Below, piece after piece: positions 59,306-64,000 of a stretch of 64,000 nt of DNA. How positions within the stretch are numbered: the stretch's first letter is position 1; each line of letters begins with the position of its first letter. Location: assembly GCA_002724735.1 (NCBI GenBank), contig PBPT01000016.1:268838-332837 (forward strand), read 5' to 3'. A program made the translations under genes and the position numbers. The notes below the pieces were generated by a model. It was not told the DNA's origin, did not search any database, and saw only the letters and a program-made list of their open reading frames with translations. The stretch is from Fidelibacterota bacterium (GTDB taxonomy: Bacteria; Fidelibacterota; Marinisomatia; Marinisomatales; TCS55).

Positions 59306-60310
59306 CTAAGCTCGACGCATTACCGTGTTCTCAGCCATCGCTTCCCATCTGTCGGGAAATGCTTTGGCTAAGTCTGCGACTTTAAGAACAGTTCGCAAGC
59401 TTAATTCCCTGAGCTTGTTTTTGTTCGCTTCCATAAAGTCGACAATATCGTTCTCGACATGCTCGCCCAACTGATAGTCATTTAGCATGCCGTCTTTGGT
59501 GATCTGTTTAATACGTAACATCTTCTCTCTGTCCGTATCAATAGTCAGATCAATGTAGTGACAACGTGACTCAAGAGCTTCTAAATGGTCCCTCATCTTC
59601 TTGCTCTTAACGTTATCAAACTTGATGTTGGTGATAAAGATAGCTGAGCCTTTAAAGTCAAAGCTGTCTGGCACACCTTCATTTCGTAATTTGAAACTGT
59701 CTGTGTTCCAACAAATCTTTCTAGTCCTCTTCGAGTCTAGGGCGGCCTTCAAGATGTTCAATGAAAGCTCATCGCTGAACACACTATCACAATCGTCAAA
59801 CACTAGCACGTTATCTTTGTCTGCGTGTTTGTACAATTTGCAGTAGAGTCCTATAGCTGACATAGCACCCTTGACCACTTCATACTTAGCAGGCTTGTTG
59901 CCTAGCTGAGCAATCAGTTCATGGTTGCCTAGTACTTTTTCAACACCATGTGACTTACCAACACCTGGAGGGCCACTTACGATCATTGCTCGCACATCGC
60001 CTCTCTTAGTTGCACGGGTCATATCTTCAAGCATGTCGAAACGCTCACGAAGTCTTTCGATCGTCTCTTCGTCTGTCTCTTCTCGCTTAGTGACCTTTGC
60101 AGTGGTGCTCTGATCGAAGCAGTTCGGACCGCTTACTTTGATCTTGATGTTTCGATCTGGAAAGCCAGCTACTGCTGATCCATCAACGGTTACGTATCCG
60201 CCCTGGGTACCAACCTTGTAGCCTTCTACTAGTGGAAAGACCATACCTGTAAGATCTACTTCCTTGCCGCGGATCTTATAGCTACCTTCAAGTAATTTAA
60301 TATTTGACAT
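59306..60310 (-). CDS. AAA-type ATPase, phage early protein
   Basis: 334 residues. Walker A SGPPGVGKSHGVEKVL (about residue 112), Walker B NVLVFDDCDSVFSDELSLN, and a sensor-like GSAIFITNIKFDN. The N-terminal 90 residues are a separate beta-rich part. Related ATPases occur in marine T4-like phages, and their role is unknown; it is not gp44, which has a different signature. The ATG has GAGGGCAAT before it. Confidence 0.82.
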   Translation of the reverse strand: MSNIKLLEGSYKIRGKEVDLTGMVFPLVEGYKVGTQGGYVTVDGSAVAGFPDRNIKIKVSGPNCFDQSTTAKVTKREETDEETIERLRERFDMLEDMTRATKRGDVRAMIVSGPPGVGKSHGVEKVLGNHELIAQLGNKPAKYEVVKGAMSAIGLYCKLYKHADKDNVLVFDDCDSVFSDELSLNILKAALDSKRTRKICWNTDSFKLRNEGVPDSFDFKGSAIFITNIKFDNVKSKKMRDHLEALESRCHYIDLTIDTDREKMLRIKQITKDGMLNDYQLGEHVENDIVDFMEANKNKLRELSLRTVLKVADLAKAFPDRWEAMAENTVMRRA

Positions 60311-60350
60311 ATTGCCCTCTTTCAGTTGTCATTGCTTAATTGTTATATAC

Positions 60351-60379
60351 AGTATATGATCAAACTGTATACGTGTCAA
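60351..60379 (-). promoter_or_regulatory. Early cassette promoter 3
   Basis: Minus strand TTTAGGGGTTGACA (-35 60379-60374), 17-base spacer, TATACT (60356-60351), overlapped by ATATAC-A-GTATAT. It drives the AAA ATPase gene. Confidence 0.85.
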
Positions 60380-60389
60380 CCCCTAAATG

Positions 60390-60572
60390 TTATAAATTCC
60401 AAAATAAATATTTTACCAAAAGCCACATCAGATACAGTGTTCCAAAGAAGACCACATTATACATCAGTGACACTATACATTGATTGATGAACCCAACCGG
60501 TGTGTTACAAGCATGGCACTTCGGTGCGAAGAAGTTCTTGTCCATGGTGTGACATTCGGGACAGATAGCCAT
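60390..60572 (-). CDS. Zinc-ribbon membrane protein
   Basis: 60 residues. MAICPECHTMDKNFFAPKCH followed by ACNT gives two CxxC pairs, then one long hydrophobic segment (YNVVFFGTLYLMWLLVKYLF). The ATG overlaps the stop of the preceding gene (TAATG), so it is coupled to it. Function unknown. Confidence 0.7.
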   Translation of the reverse strand: MAICPECHTMDKNFFAPKCHACNTPVGFINQCIVSLMYNVVFFGTLYLMWLLVKYLFWNL

Positions 60573-60739
60573 TATGAATTCCTCGGGTTGGTAGTCTTCA
60601 AGCAGATCTTCCCTGCCTCAAGTCTACGGTTCTCTTCAGGAGTATTCAAAGCTTTCATCATGCCAAGCGCCTTGACCATATTCTTGATCGCGGACTTAGG
60701 CTGATTGCCTACGATGCTCCATGCTTCTTGAACAGTCAT
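60572..60739 (-). CDS. Small early protein (55 residues)
   Basis: Not in the track. MTVQEAWSIVGNQPKSAIKN and KALGMMKALNTPEENRRLEA are helical; the end is polar. GGAGGAG lies just before the ATG; the start abuts the previous stop and the stop overlaps the next ATG. Family unknown. Confidence 0.65.
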   Translation of the reverse strand: MTVQEAWSIVGNQPKSAIKNMVKALGMMKALNTPEENRRLEAGKICLKTTNPRNS

Positions 60740-60934
60740 CTACTCCTCCCCTCCGAACATCTCGTCCCAGTTGTCGATGCCAGTCTTGTAAAACTCGCGA
60801 TCGTCTGCTGAGAGGTTTGGGAAAGCGTTTTGAAGCAGAGCACCTGCCTCATACGCAGCCACCTGCTCTGGAGTAATATCCAGCTCACGTGTGTTAACGG
60901 TGTTTGTGAAAGGATTAGTTCTAGTAATTTGCAT
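60740..60934 (-). CDS. Small acidic early protein
   Basis: 64 residues. TRTNPFTNTVNTRELDITPE then EQVAAYEAGALLQNAFPNLS and an acidic end (NWDEMFGGEE). Similar small proteins occur in other marine T4-like phages as I recall. GAGGGCTTT precedes the ATG. It is first in a three-gene operon with the next two genes. Confidence 0.7.
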   Translation of the reverse strand: MQITRTNPFTNTVNTRELDITPEQVAAYEAGALLQNAFPNLSADDREFYKTGIDNWDEMFGGEE

Positions 60935-60972
60935 AAAGCCCTCTTTTTTCTGTTTGCCCTAACTATACATAT

Positions 60973-61000
60973 AGTATAGCACCTATTTAGAGTTTGTCAA
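60973..61000 (-). promoter_or_regulatory. Early cassette promoter 4
   Basis: Minus strand GGGGTTGACA (-35 61000-60995), 16-base spacer ending TGC, TATACT (60978-60973), then a CTATAC...GTATAG palindrome (60963-60979). It lies within the end of the gene at 60987, which reads through the -35 box. Confidence 0.85.
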
Positions 61001-61118
61001 CCCCTTTTTTACGAAATATAATAGTATATCCATTACCCTCTAGTAATTCTTGCACTGACAAAGAAAGTGTATCACTCTCTGCCACTAATATATTTTCATC
61101 ATTGTATATTTTATACAT
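60987..61118 (-). CDS. Small early protein (43 residues)
   Basis: Not in the track. MYKIYNDENILVAESDTLSL then QELLEGNGYTIIFRKKGVDK. The ATG lies two bases after the stop of the gene at 61121, with AGGTG as ribosome site. The last codons encode the -35 box of promoter 4. No family recognised. Confidence 0.6.
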   Translation of the reverse strand: MYKIYNDENILVAESDTLSLSVQELLEGNGYTIIFRKKGVDKL

Positions 61119-61120
61119 GA

Positions 61121-61729
61121 TTATACACCTATCGCTTCCAGTCTTTTGTGGATTGATTCTTTGTGATCATCCGGAAGACTGTCCCAATATTCGTTGAGAA
61201 TATTGTAGGCCACTTCATATTTGTTTTCGCTCTTAAAGCCTGTCTCAGAATCTACCACATAGTCTATTTCTCTTGTGGTAATGGTCATGCTATCCTCGTC
61301 CTCGTCCTCGGTATCATATTCAAGAACGTCTTGCCATTCATTCATAATCTTAAATAGGTAGTCTGAGATATGATCGTAGTCATCACCTATCCACTCATAT
61401 TCATTGACATTAATATATTCTGCCACATCCTCATCACTCATGTTGATCAGTTCAAGCAGTTTCGCTTCGTCCTTGATCTCGTAACCACCTTGATAATCAA
61501 AATCTATGCAATCAAAGAACCTATTGTCCTCTTGGCCTAGTTTTAATTGCCTTTCTTCACCTTTGAAGTCAGCATAGGAATCACCTGGTGACATATTAAT
61601 GGTCGCCAAGATGTATCTCATTCTCTGAGCATCTTCTTGGTACCAGTCCTGATTGTTATATGCTTCTTCGCCTATGTCCTTGGGATCACTTACGAATGCT
61701 TTTTTAATTTGTTCTCTTGAAATAGTCAT
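61121..61729 (-). CDS. Acidic early protein
   Basis: 202 residues, acidic (EYDTEDEDEDSMTITTREID), with an N-terminal MTISREQIKKAFVSD segment that resembles the start of the protein at 61894. No domain recognised. GGAGGGCAAA precedes the ATG. There is no cassette promoter directly upstream; only a weak TTGCAT/CATTAT pair is seen. Confidence 0.65.
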   Translation of the reverse strand: MTISREQIKKAFVSDPKDIGEEAYNNQDWYQEDAQRMRYILATINMSPGDSYADFKGEERQLKLGQEDNRFFDCIDFDYQGGYEIKDEAKLLELINMSDEDVAEYINVNEYEWIGDDYDHISDYLFKIMNEWQDVLEYDTEDEDEDSMTITTREIDYVVDSETGFKSENKYEVAYNILNEYWDSLPDDHKESIHKRLEAIGV

Positions 61730-61739
61730 TTTGCCCTCC

Positions 61740-61893
61740 AGCTTGTTTTTGTTTTTTTAAAATAATGTGGCGTCTAGATCTCGGCATGCAACTGTTTTAA
61801 TCTAGTACCTTAGCCTACCCTTATCTGCTCTACGGTGTCTTTCGACTGTGCAGGGTCCTGCAGAGACCGGGCCTTTGTAGGTACCACGTAACC
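61740..61893. other. Non-coding stretch without a clear function
   Basis: 154 bases without a supported gene. They hold short inverted repeats (GGTC...GACC near 61854-61868 and a GTAC palindrome near 61880) but no hairpin as strong as at 59.2 kb, and no tRNA fold that satisfies the T-arm and acceptor rules. It may hold a weak promoter for the gene at 61121. Confidence 0.4.
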
Positions 61894-62103
61894 TTAGTAT
61901 TCCTCCCCAAAGTCGGCCCACTCCTGCTCCCAGTCAGGTTGGCCATCGTCCTCTTCCATGAACCGATCACTCAGTTCGTTACAATCGAGCATATCCTCGA
62001 CGTCATCCTCACTCATGTATTTCACACACATGATGACCATCTGGATCGGATCGACAATTCCTTCTTCGACCAACTCAATTGCTTTATCTCTTGAAATTCC
62101 CAT
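61894..62103 (-). CDS. Small acidic early protein
   Basis: 69 residues. MGISRDKAIELVEEGIVDPI and YMSEDDVEDMLDCNELSDRF are helical and acidic. GAGGGCGTT precedes the ATG, and promoter 5 is upstream. Function unknown. Confidence 0.65.
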   Translation of the reverse strand: MGISRDKAIELVEEGIVDPIQMVIMCVKYMSEDDVEDMLDCNELSDRFMEEDDGQPDWEQEWADFGEEY

Positions 62104-62133
62104 AACGCCCTCTTTTTGTTTAACTATACTTAC

Positions 62134-62161
62134 AGTATAGCATCAATATTCTAGTTGTCAA
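62134..62161 (-). promoter_or_regulatory. Early cassette promoter 5
   Basis: Minus strand TAGGGGTTGACA (-35 62161-62156), 16-base spacer ending TGC, TATACT (62139-62134) and CTATAC-TTACA-GTATAG (62124-62140). The TAG is the stop codon of the gene at 62165. Confidence 0.85.
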
Positions 62162-62164
62162 CCC

Positions 62165-62686
62165 CTATCTACTCTCGTAGGCAAAGTTTTCGTCATCATA
62201 CTGTGCATGTTCTTCACAGATGCCATACATCTCGTCTAGCTTCTGTGCTAGGCTGGCTGGTTCGTTCCAGTCGATGTTTTTATCGTGTAGATCTGTGAGA
62301 CAATCGTCATAGCCATCTTCCCATATGCCTGCGAAGTCCATGCCAGGCTCATAGTAATAGCATTTGACTATATACTCAGGATTCTCCTGCAGGTAGTAGT
62401 CGAGAGCCTCTAGTGGGGGTGCCCATGCAGTTTGTGTCGCGATAGACAACTTGGACTGTAGGATCGGGTGTGCAGTCGCAAGCTCTTCTACGTCAGCATG
62501 CCCTTCACTAATGTCCCACTTGGTGCCCCAGTTCTGTACGGACCAATCATAGTTCCATTCTTCGGGCCCTGGACATATAGTTTGTAAGAATCCAGGATCA
62601 TCGTTTGAGTTTACAATAGCCGCCAGCTTCTTCATCTCAGCTGTGGGGCCAATAATTTCTATATCTGTGCTACACCAATTTGGCAT
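62165..62686 (-). CDS. DUF1281 / Api92-like ferredoxin-fold protein
   Basis: 173 residues. The start MPNWCSTDIEIIGPTAEMKK is the family pattern (MPNWC...I.I.G) of Api92-like phage and plasmid proteins with a ferredoxin-like domain; QTAWAPPLEALDYYLQENPE follows. Function unknown. It overlaps the previous gene at its ATG, with GGAGG as ribosome site. Its stop is the TAG of promoter 5. Confidence 0.8.
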   Translation of the reverse strand: MPNWCSTDIEIIGPTAEMKKLAAIVNSNDDPGFLQTICPGPEEWNYDWSVQNWGTKWDISEGHADVEELATAHPILQSKLSIATQTAWAPPLEALDYYLQENPEYIVKCYYYEPGMDFAGIWEDGYDDCLTDLHDKNIDWNEPASLAQKLDEMYGICEEHAQYDDENFAYESR

Positions 62687-63168
62687 TATGCGGCCTCCTT
62701 GTTCAAATGCATTTCCAACATTTCTATATGCTCTCTAATCGCTTTGCCTTCAACAGGAAGAAACTCCTTCATATCATACTTCGCATAGAACCAAGTCAAC
62801 TGATTCTGTCCTGTGTTCTTTGCTAGATAAATGTAATCTTCACCTGACTTGAATCCGTTCTTGAGATAAGCCTGTTCGCTTGTGTAAACCTGATGATGAC
62901 AATTTTTCTCGCCTCGGTCACGACCGTAATAAACATTCTGATAAGCATAGGAATCTGCTTGTGTGTCATTAAAGTCGATCTTTTCTCCTATGAACTGCCC
63001 CCATTTACTTGCATCACCTAACATGATAGCCTTTTCTACCTTGTCAGCTTTATACCAATTGTCAATGAGATTGTATCCTAGTCCACCAGGGTATCCGTCC
63101 CAATGATGATAGGATCCTATGATTTTGTCTTCACTAAGTTGAAGTGCTATTCTTGCTCTTGTTGCCAT
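62686..63168 (-). CDS. Conserved phage protein with SYHHWDGYPGGLG motif
   Basis: 160 residues. IGSYHHWDGYPGGLGYNL is a stretch I know from many phage and plasmid proteins of unknown function. Further conserved parts are YYGRDRGEKNCHHQVYTSEQ and the Trp/Tyr end. GAGGGCAAC precedes the ATG, with promoter 6 upstream. It forms an operon with the Api92-like gene. Confidence 0.75.
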   Translation of the reverse strand: MATRARIALQLSEDKIIGSYHHWDGYPGGLGYNLIDNWYKADKVEKAIMLGDASKWGQFIGEKIDFNDTQADSYAYQNVYYGRDRGEKNCHHQVYTSEQAYLKNGFKSGEDYIYLAKNTGQNQLTWFYAKYDMKEFLPVEGKAIREHIEMLEMHLNKEAA

Positions 63169-63197
63169 GTTGCCCTCTTTTGTTTAACTATACATAT

Positions 63198-63225
63198 AGT
63201 ATAGCATGATTAAAGAATTTGTCAA
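63198..63225 (-). promoter_or_regulatory. Early cassette promoter 6
   Basis: Minus strand TTTAGGGGTTGACA (-35 63225-63220), 16-base spacer ending TGC, TATACT (63203-63198), palindrome CTATAC-ATATA-GTATAG (63188-63204). The TAG is the stop codon of the gene at 63229. Confidence 0.87.
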
Positions 63226-63228
63226 CCC

Positions 63229-63402
63229 CTAAAGAGGCATAACGATTAAAAAGTTTGGCCATCCAAACATCCACACAAGGACATTCAGGATAAGCCAGAT
63301 ACCTACTAATACTATGAGCACCTTTAGTGCGAACACCAATATGCCTGGTAAAAATTTAACTGCCAAGTAGATTAAAGCTATCAGCCCTATCAGCTCTAAC
63401 AT
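63229..63402 (-). CDS. Small two-span membrane protein (57 residues)
   Basis: Not in the track. MLELIGLIALIYLAVKFLPG, then VFALKVLIVLVGIWLILNVL, then a short end. GGAG is the ribosome site and the ATG overlaps the stop of the next gene upstream (TAATG). Its own stop is the TAG of promoter 6. Confidence 0.65.
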   Translation of the reverse strand: MLELIGLIALIYLAVKFLPGILVFALKVLIVLVGIWLILNVLVWMFGWPNFLIVMPL

Positions 63403-63605
63403 TACTTCTCCTCTATGGTTACGGTGTAAGTCTTACCATTCATGTCAGTGACCTCCATGGTCTTCTTTGTTGACATGAATGAACCCTCTGAGTTAAGGTC
63501 CCATTCAATTGGACCAACCAACCCAATAATGCCTAGTGGGTCGCTCTTTACAAGCTCTTCCCTAATGGCGTGTGCAATCCTATCGCAGTAAGCTGGTTTA
63601 AGCAT
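63402..63605 (-). CDS. Small early protein of unknown function
   Basis: 67 residues from the ATG at 63605 (MLKPAYCDRIAHAIREELVK); the track start at 63671 lies inside the next gene. It shows a GIIGLVGPIEWDLNSEGS stretch and a beta-type end (KTYTVTIEEK). GGGAG is upstream, and the start overlaps the preceding stop (ATGCTTAA). Confidence 0.6.
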   Translation of the reverse strand: MLKPAYCDRIAHAIREELVKSDPLGIIGLVGPIEWDLNSEGSFMSTKKTMEVTDMNGKTYTVTIEEK

Positions 63606-63813
63606 CTTGGAAACTCTCCCAATACTCGTTCCAAAGATCGGAATACCCATTGTCGTTGTATAAGTATTCAAGCTCGGTGCTCCCTGCTAGGAGACCTTCA
63701 TGCTCTTTCATCTCTTTTTGAAATTCTTCTATGCACTCACAAGACCCGATAGTCTTCTGTGCTATTTCGTAGAACTCATCTACTTGATCTAGGATCCAAC
63801 TGCTCATTCCCAT
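63598..63813 (-). CDS. Small acidic early protein
   Basis: 71 residues. SWILDQVDEFYEIAQKTIGS then ECIEEFQKEMKEHEGLLAGS, helical and acidic. GAGGGCAAAT precedes the ATG and promoter 7 is upstream. First gene of a three-gene operon with the two genes downstream. Confidence 0.65.
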   Translation of the reverse strand: MGMSSWILDQVDEFYEIAQKTIGSCECIEEFQKEMKEHEGLLAGSTELEYLYNDNGYSDLWNEYWESFQDA

Positions 63814-63844
63814 ATTTGCCCTCTTAATTTTTAACTATACATAT

Positions 63845-63872
63845 AGTATAGCACCTTTTATCCTTTTGTCAA
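63845..63872 (-). promoter_or_regulatory. Early cassette promoter 7
   Basis: Minus strand AGGTTGACA (-35 63872-63867), 16-base spacer ending TGC, TATACT (63850-63845), palindrome CTATAC-ATATA-GTATAG. The TGA inside TTGACA is the stop codon of the partial gene at 63869. Confidence 0.85.
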
Positions 63873-64000
63873 CCTTTTTCTGTCCTACCTACATATTCAT
63901 CGTAGGACAAGTAGGTATCCGTACGTGGGCAAAGGTAAGACCCTTCACGCGGATCATAGTAAAGAACATCGTTCCCATCGTAGAAGAAAGGACCCTCGAG
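63869..64000 (-). CDS. Partial early gene, C-terminal end
   Basis: The reading frame is open from base 64000 to the TGA at 63871-63869; 43 residues are visible. It begins LEGPFFYDGNDVLYYDPREG and continues SYLCPRTDTYLSYDEYVG, a pattern I recall from small proteins of marine T4-like phages. The start is outside the window. Its stop is inside the -35 box of promoter 7. Confidence 0.65.
   Translation of the reverse strand, partial: LEGPFFYDGNDVLYYDPREGSYLCPRTDTYLSYDEYVGRTEKG

Noticed and set aside
61740-61893. Possible tRNA in the non-coding stretch (TTTCGAC and CCA-like strings)
   Set aside because: No arrangement gave a 7-base acceptor stem together with a 5-base T stem on either strand.
1-64000. 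CRISPR array, integrase, attachment sites, insertion sequences
   Set aside because: No spaced direct repeats, recombinase motifs or terminal inverted repeats with transposase were found.

Overview
This is about 64 kb of an AT-rich, T4-like (tevenvirin-type) marine myovirus genome, of the kind found in cyanomyoviruses and pelagimyophages. The evidence is the set and order of T4 core genes: neck and tail genes 13, 14, 15, 18 and 19, head gene 4, terminase genes 16 and 17, gp32, UvsX, UvsY, UvsW, primase gp61 and helicase gp41. T4-type late promoters (TATAAATA-like) and dense, overlapping genes agree with this. I see no integrase, CRISPR array, rRNA or convincing tRNA. The host cannot be named from this window, but the Kdo and heptose genes point to a Gram-negative host.

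Layout. 1-2.6 kb: end of a large virion protein. 2.6-7.3 kb (minus): an operon for ADP-heptose synthesis (GmhB, HldE, HldD) with two 2OG-Fe(II) oxygenases and a cupin, then a Nudix gene. 7.3-25.4 kb: virion assembly and packaging genes with late promoters, interrupted by a dNMP kinase, an HNH endonuclease and a sulfotransferase; the last gene carries an in-frame stop. 25.5-28.3 kb: gp32-UvsX-UvsY. 28.3-38.3 kb: a glycan cluster with four related GT-B-like proteins, four GT-A-like glycosyltransferases, three methyltransferases, a GSCFA protein and a nucleotidyltransferase-cupin fusion. 38.3-48.5 kb: UvsW, KdsA, KdsB, a possible gp62, APS-kinase-like, deformylase and small DnaE-like genes. 48.5-56.7 kb: a structural protein, a secreted and membrane protein block, primase, PsiE-like protein, carbamoyltransferase, helicase and a chain of tiny membrane ORFs. 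56.6-64 kb (minus): a structured intergenic region, a holin candidate and an early region of small genes behind seven near-identical promoters.

How it works together. Replication and recombination proteins and sugar-nucleotide enzymes are expressed early from sigma70-type promoters, and virion genes from T4-type late promoters. The heptose, Kdo, glycosyl-, sulfo-, carbamoyl- and methyltransferase genes together look like a programme for remodelling cell-surface glycan (inference).

The most unusual signals are regulatory. (1) Four early genes have TTGACA-N17-TATAAT-like promoters whose -10 box lies exactly six bases from the ATG, and about six late genes have the late box four to five bases from the ATG, so leaderless mRNAs are predicted. 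(2) The right-hand early genes share a promoter and ribosome-site cassette ending in GAGGGC-N3/4-ATG. (3) A non-coding stretch at 59.17-59.29 kb folds into three consecutive hairpins whose loops each carry that same GAGGGC hexamer (GCCCTC on the other strand), which suggests a decoy or antisense RNA controlling the early genes.
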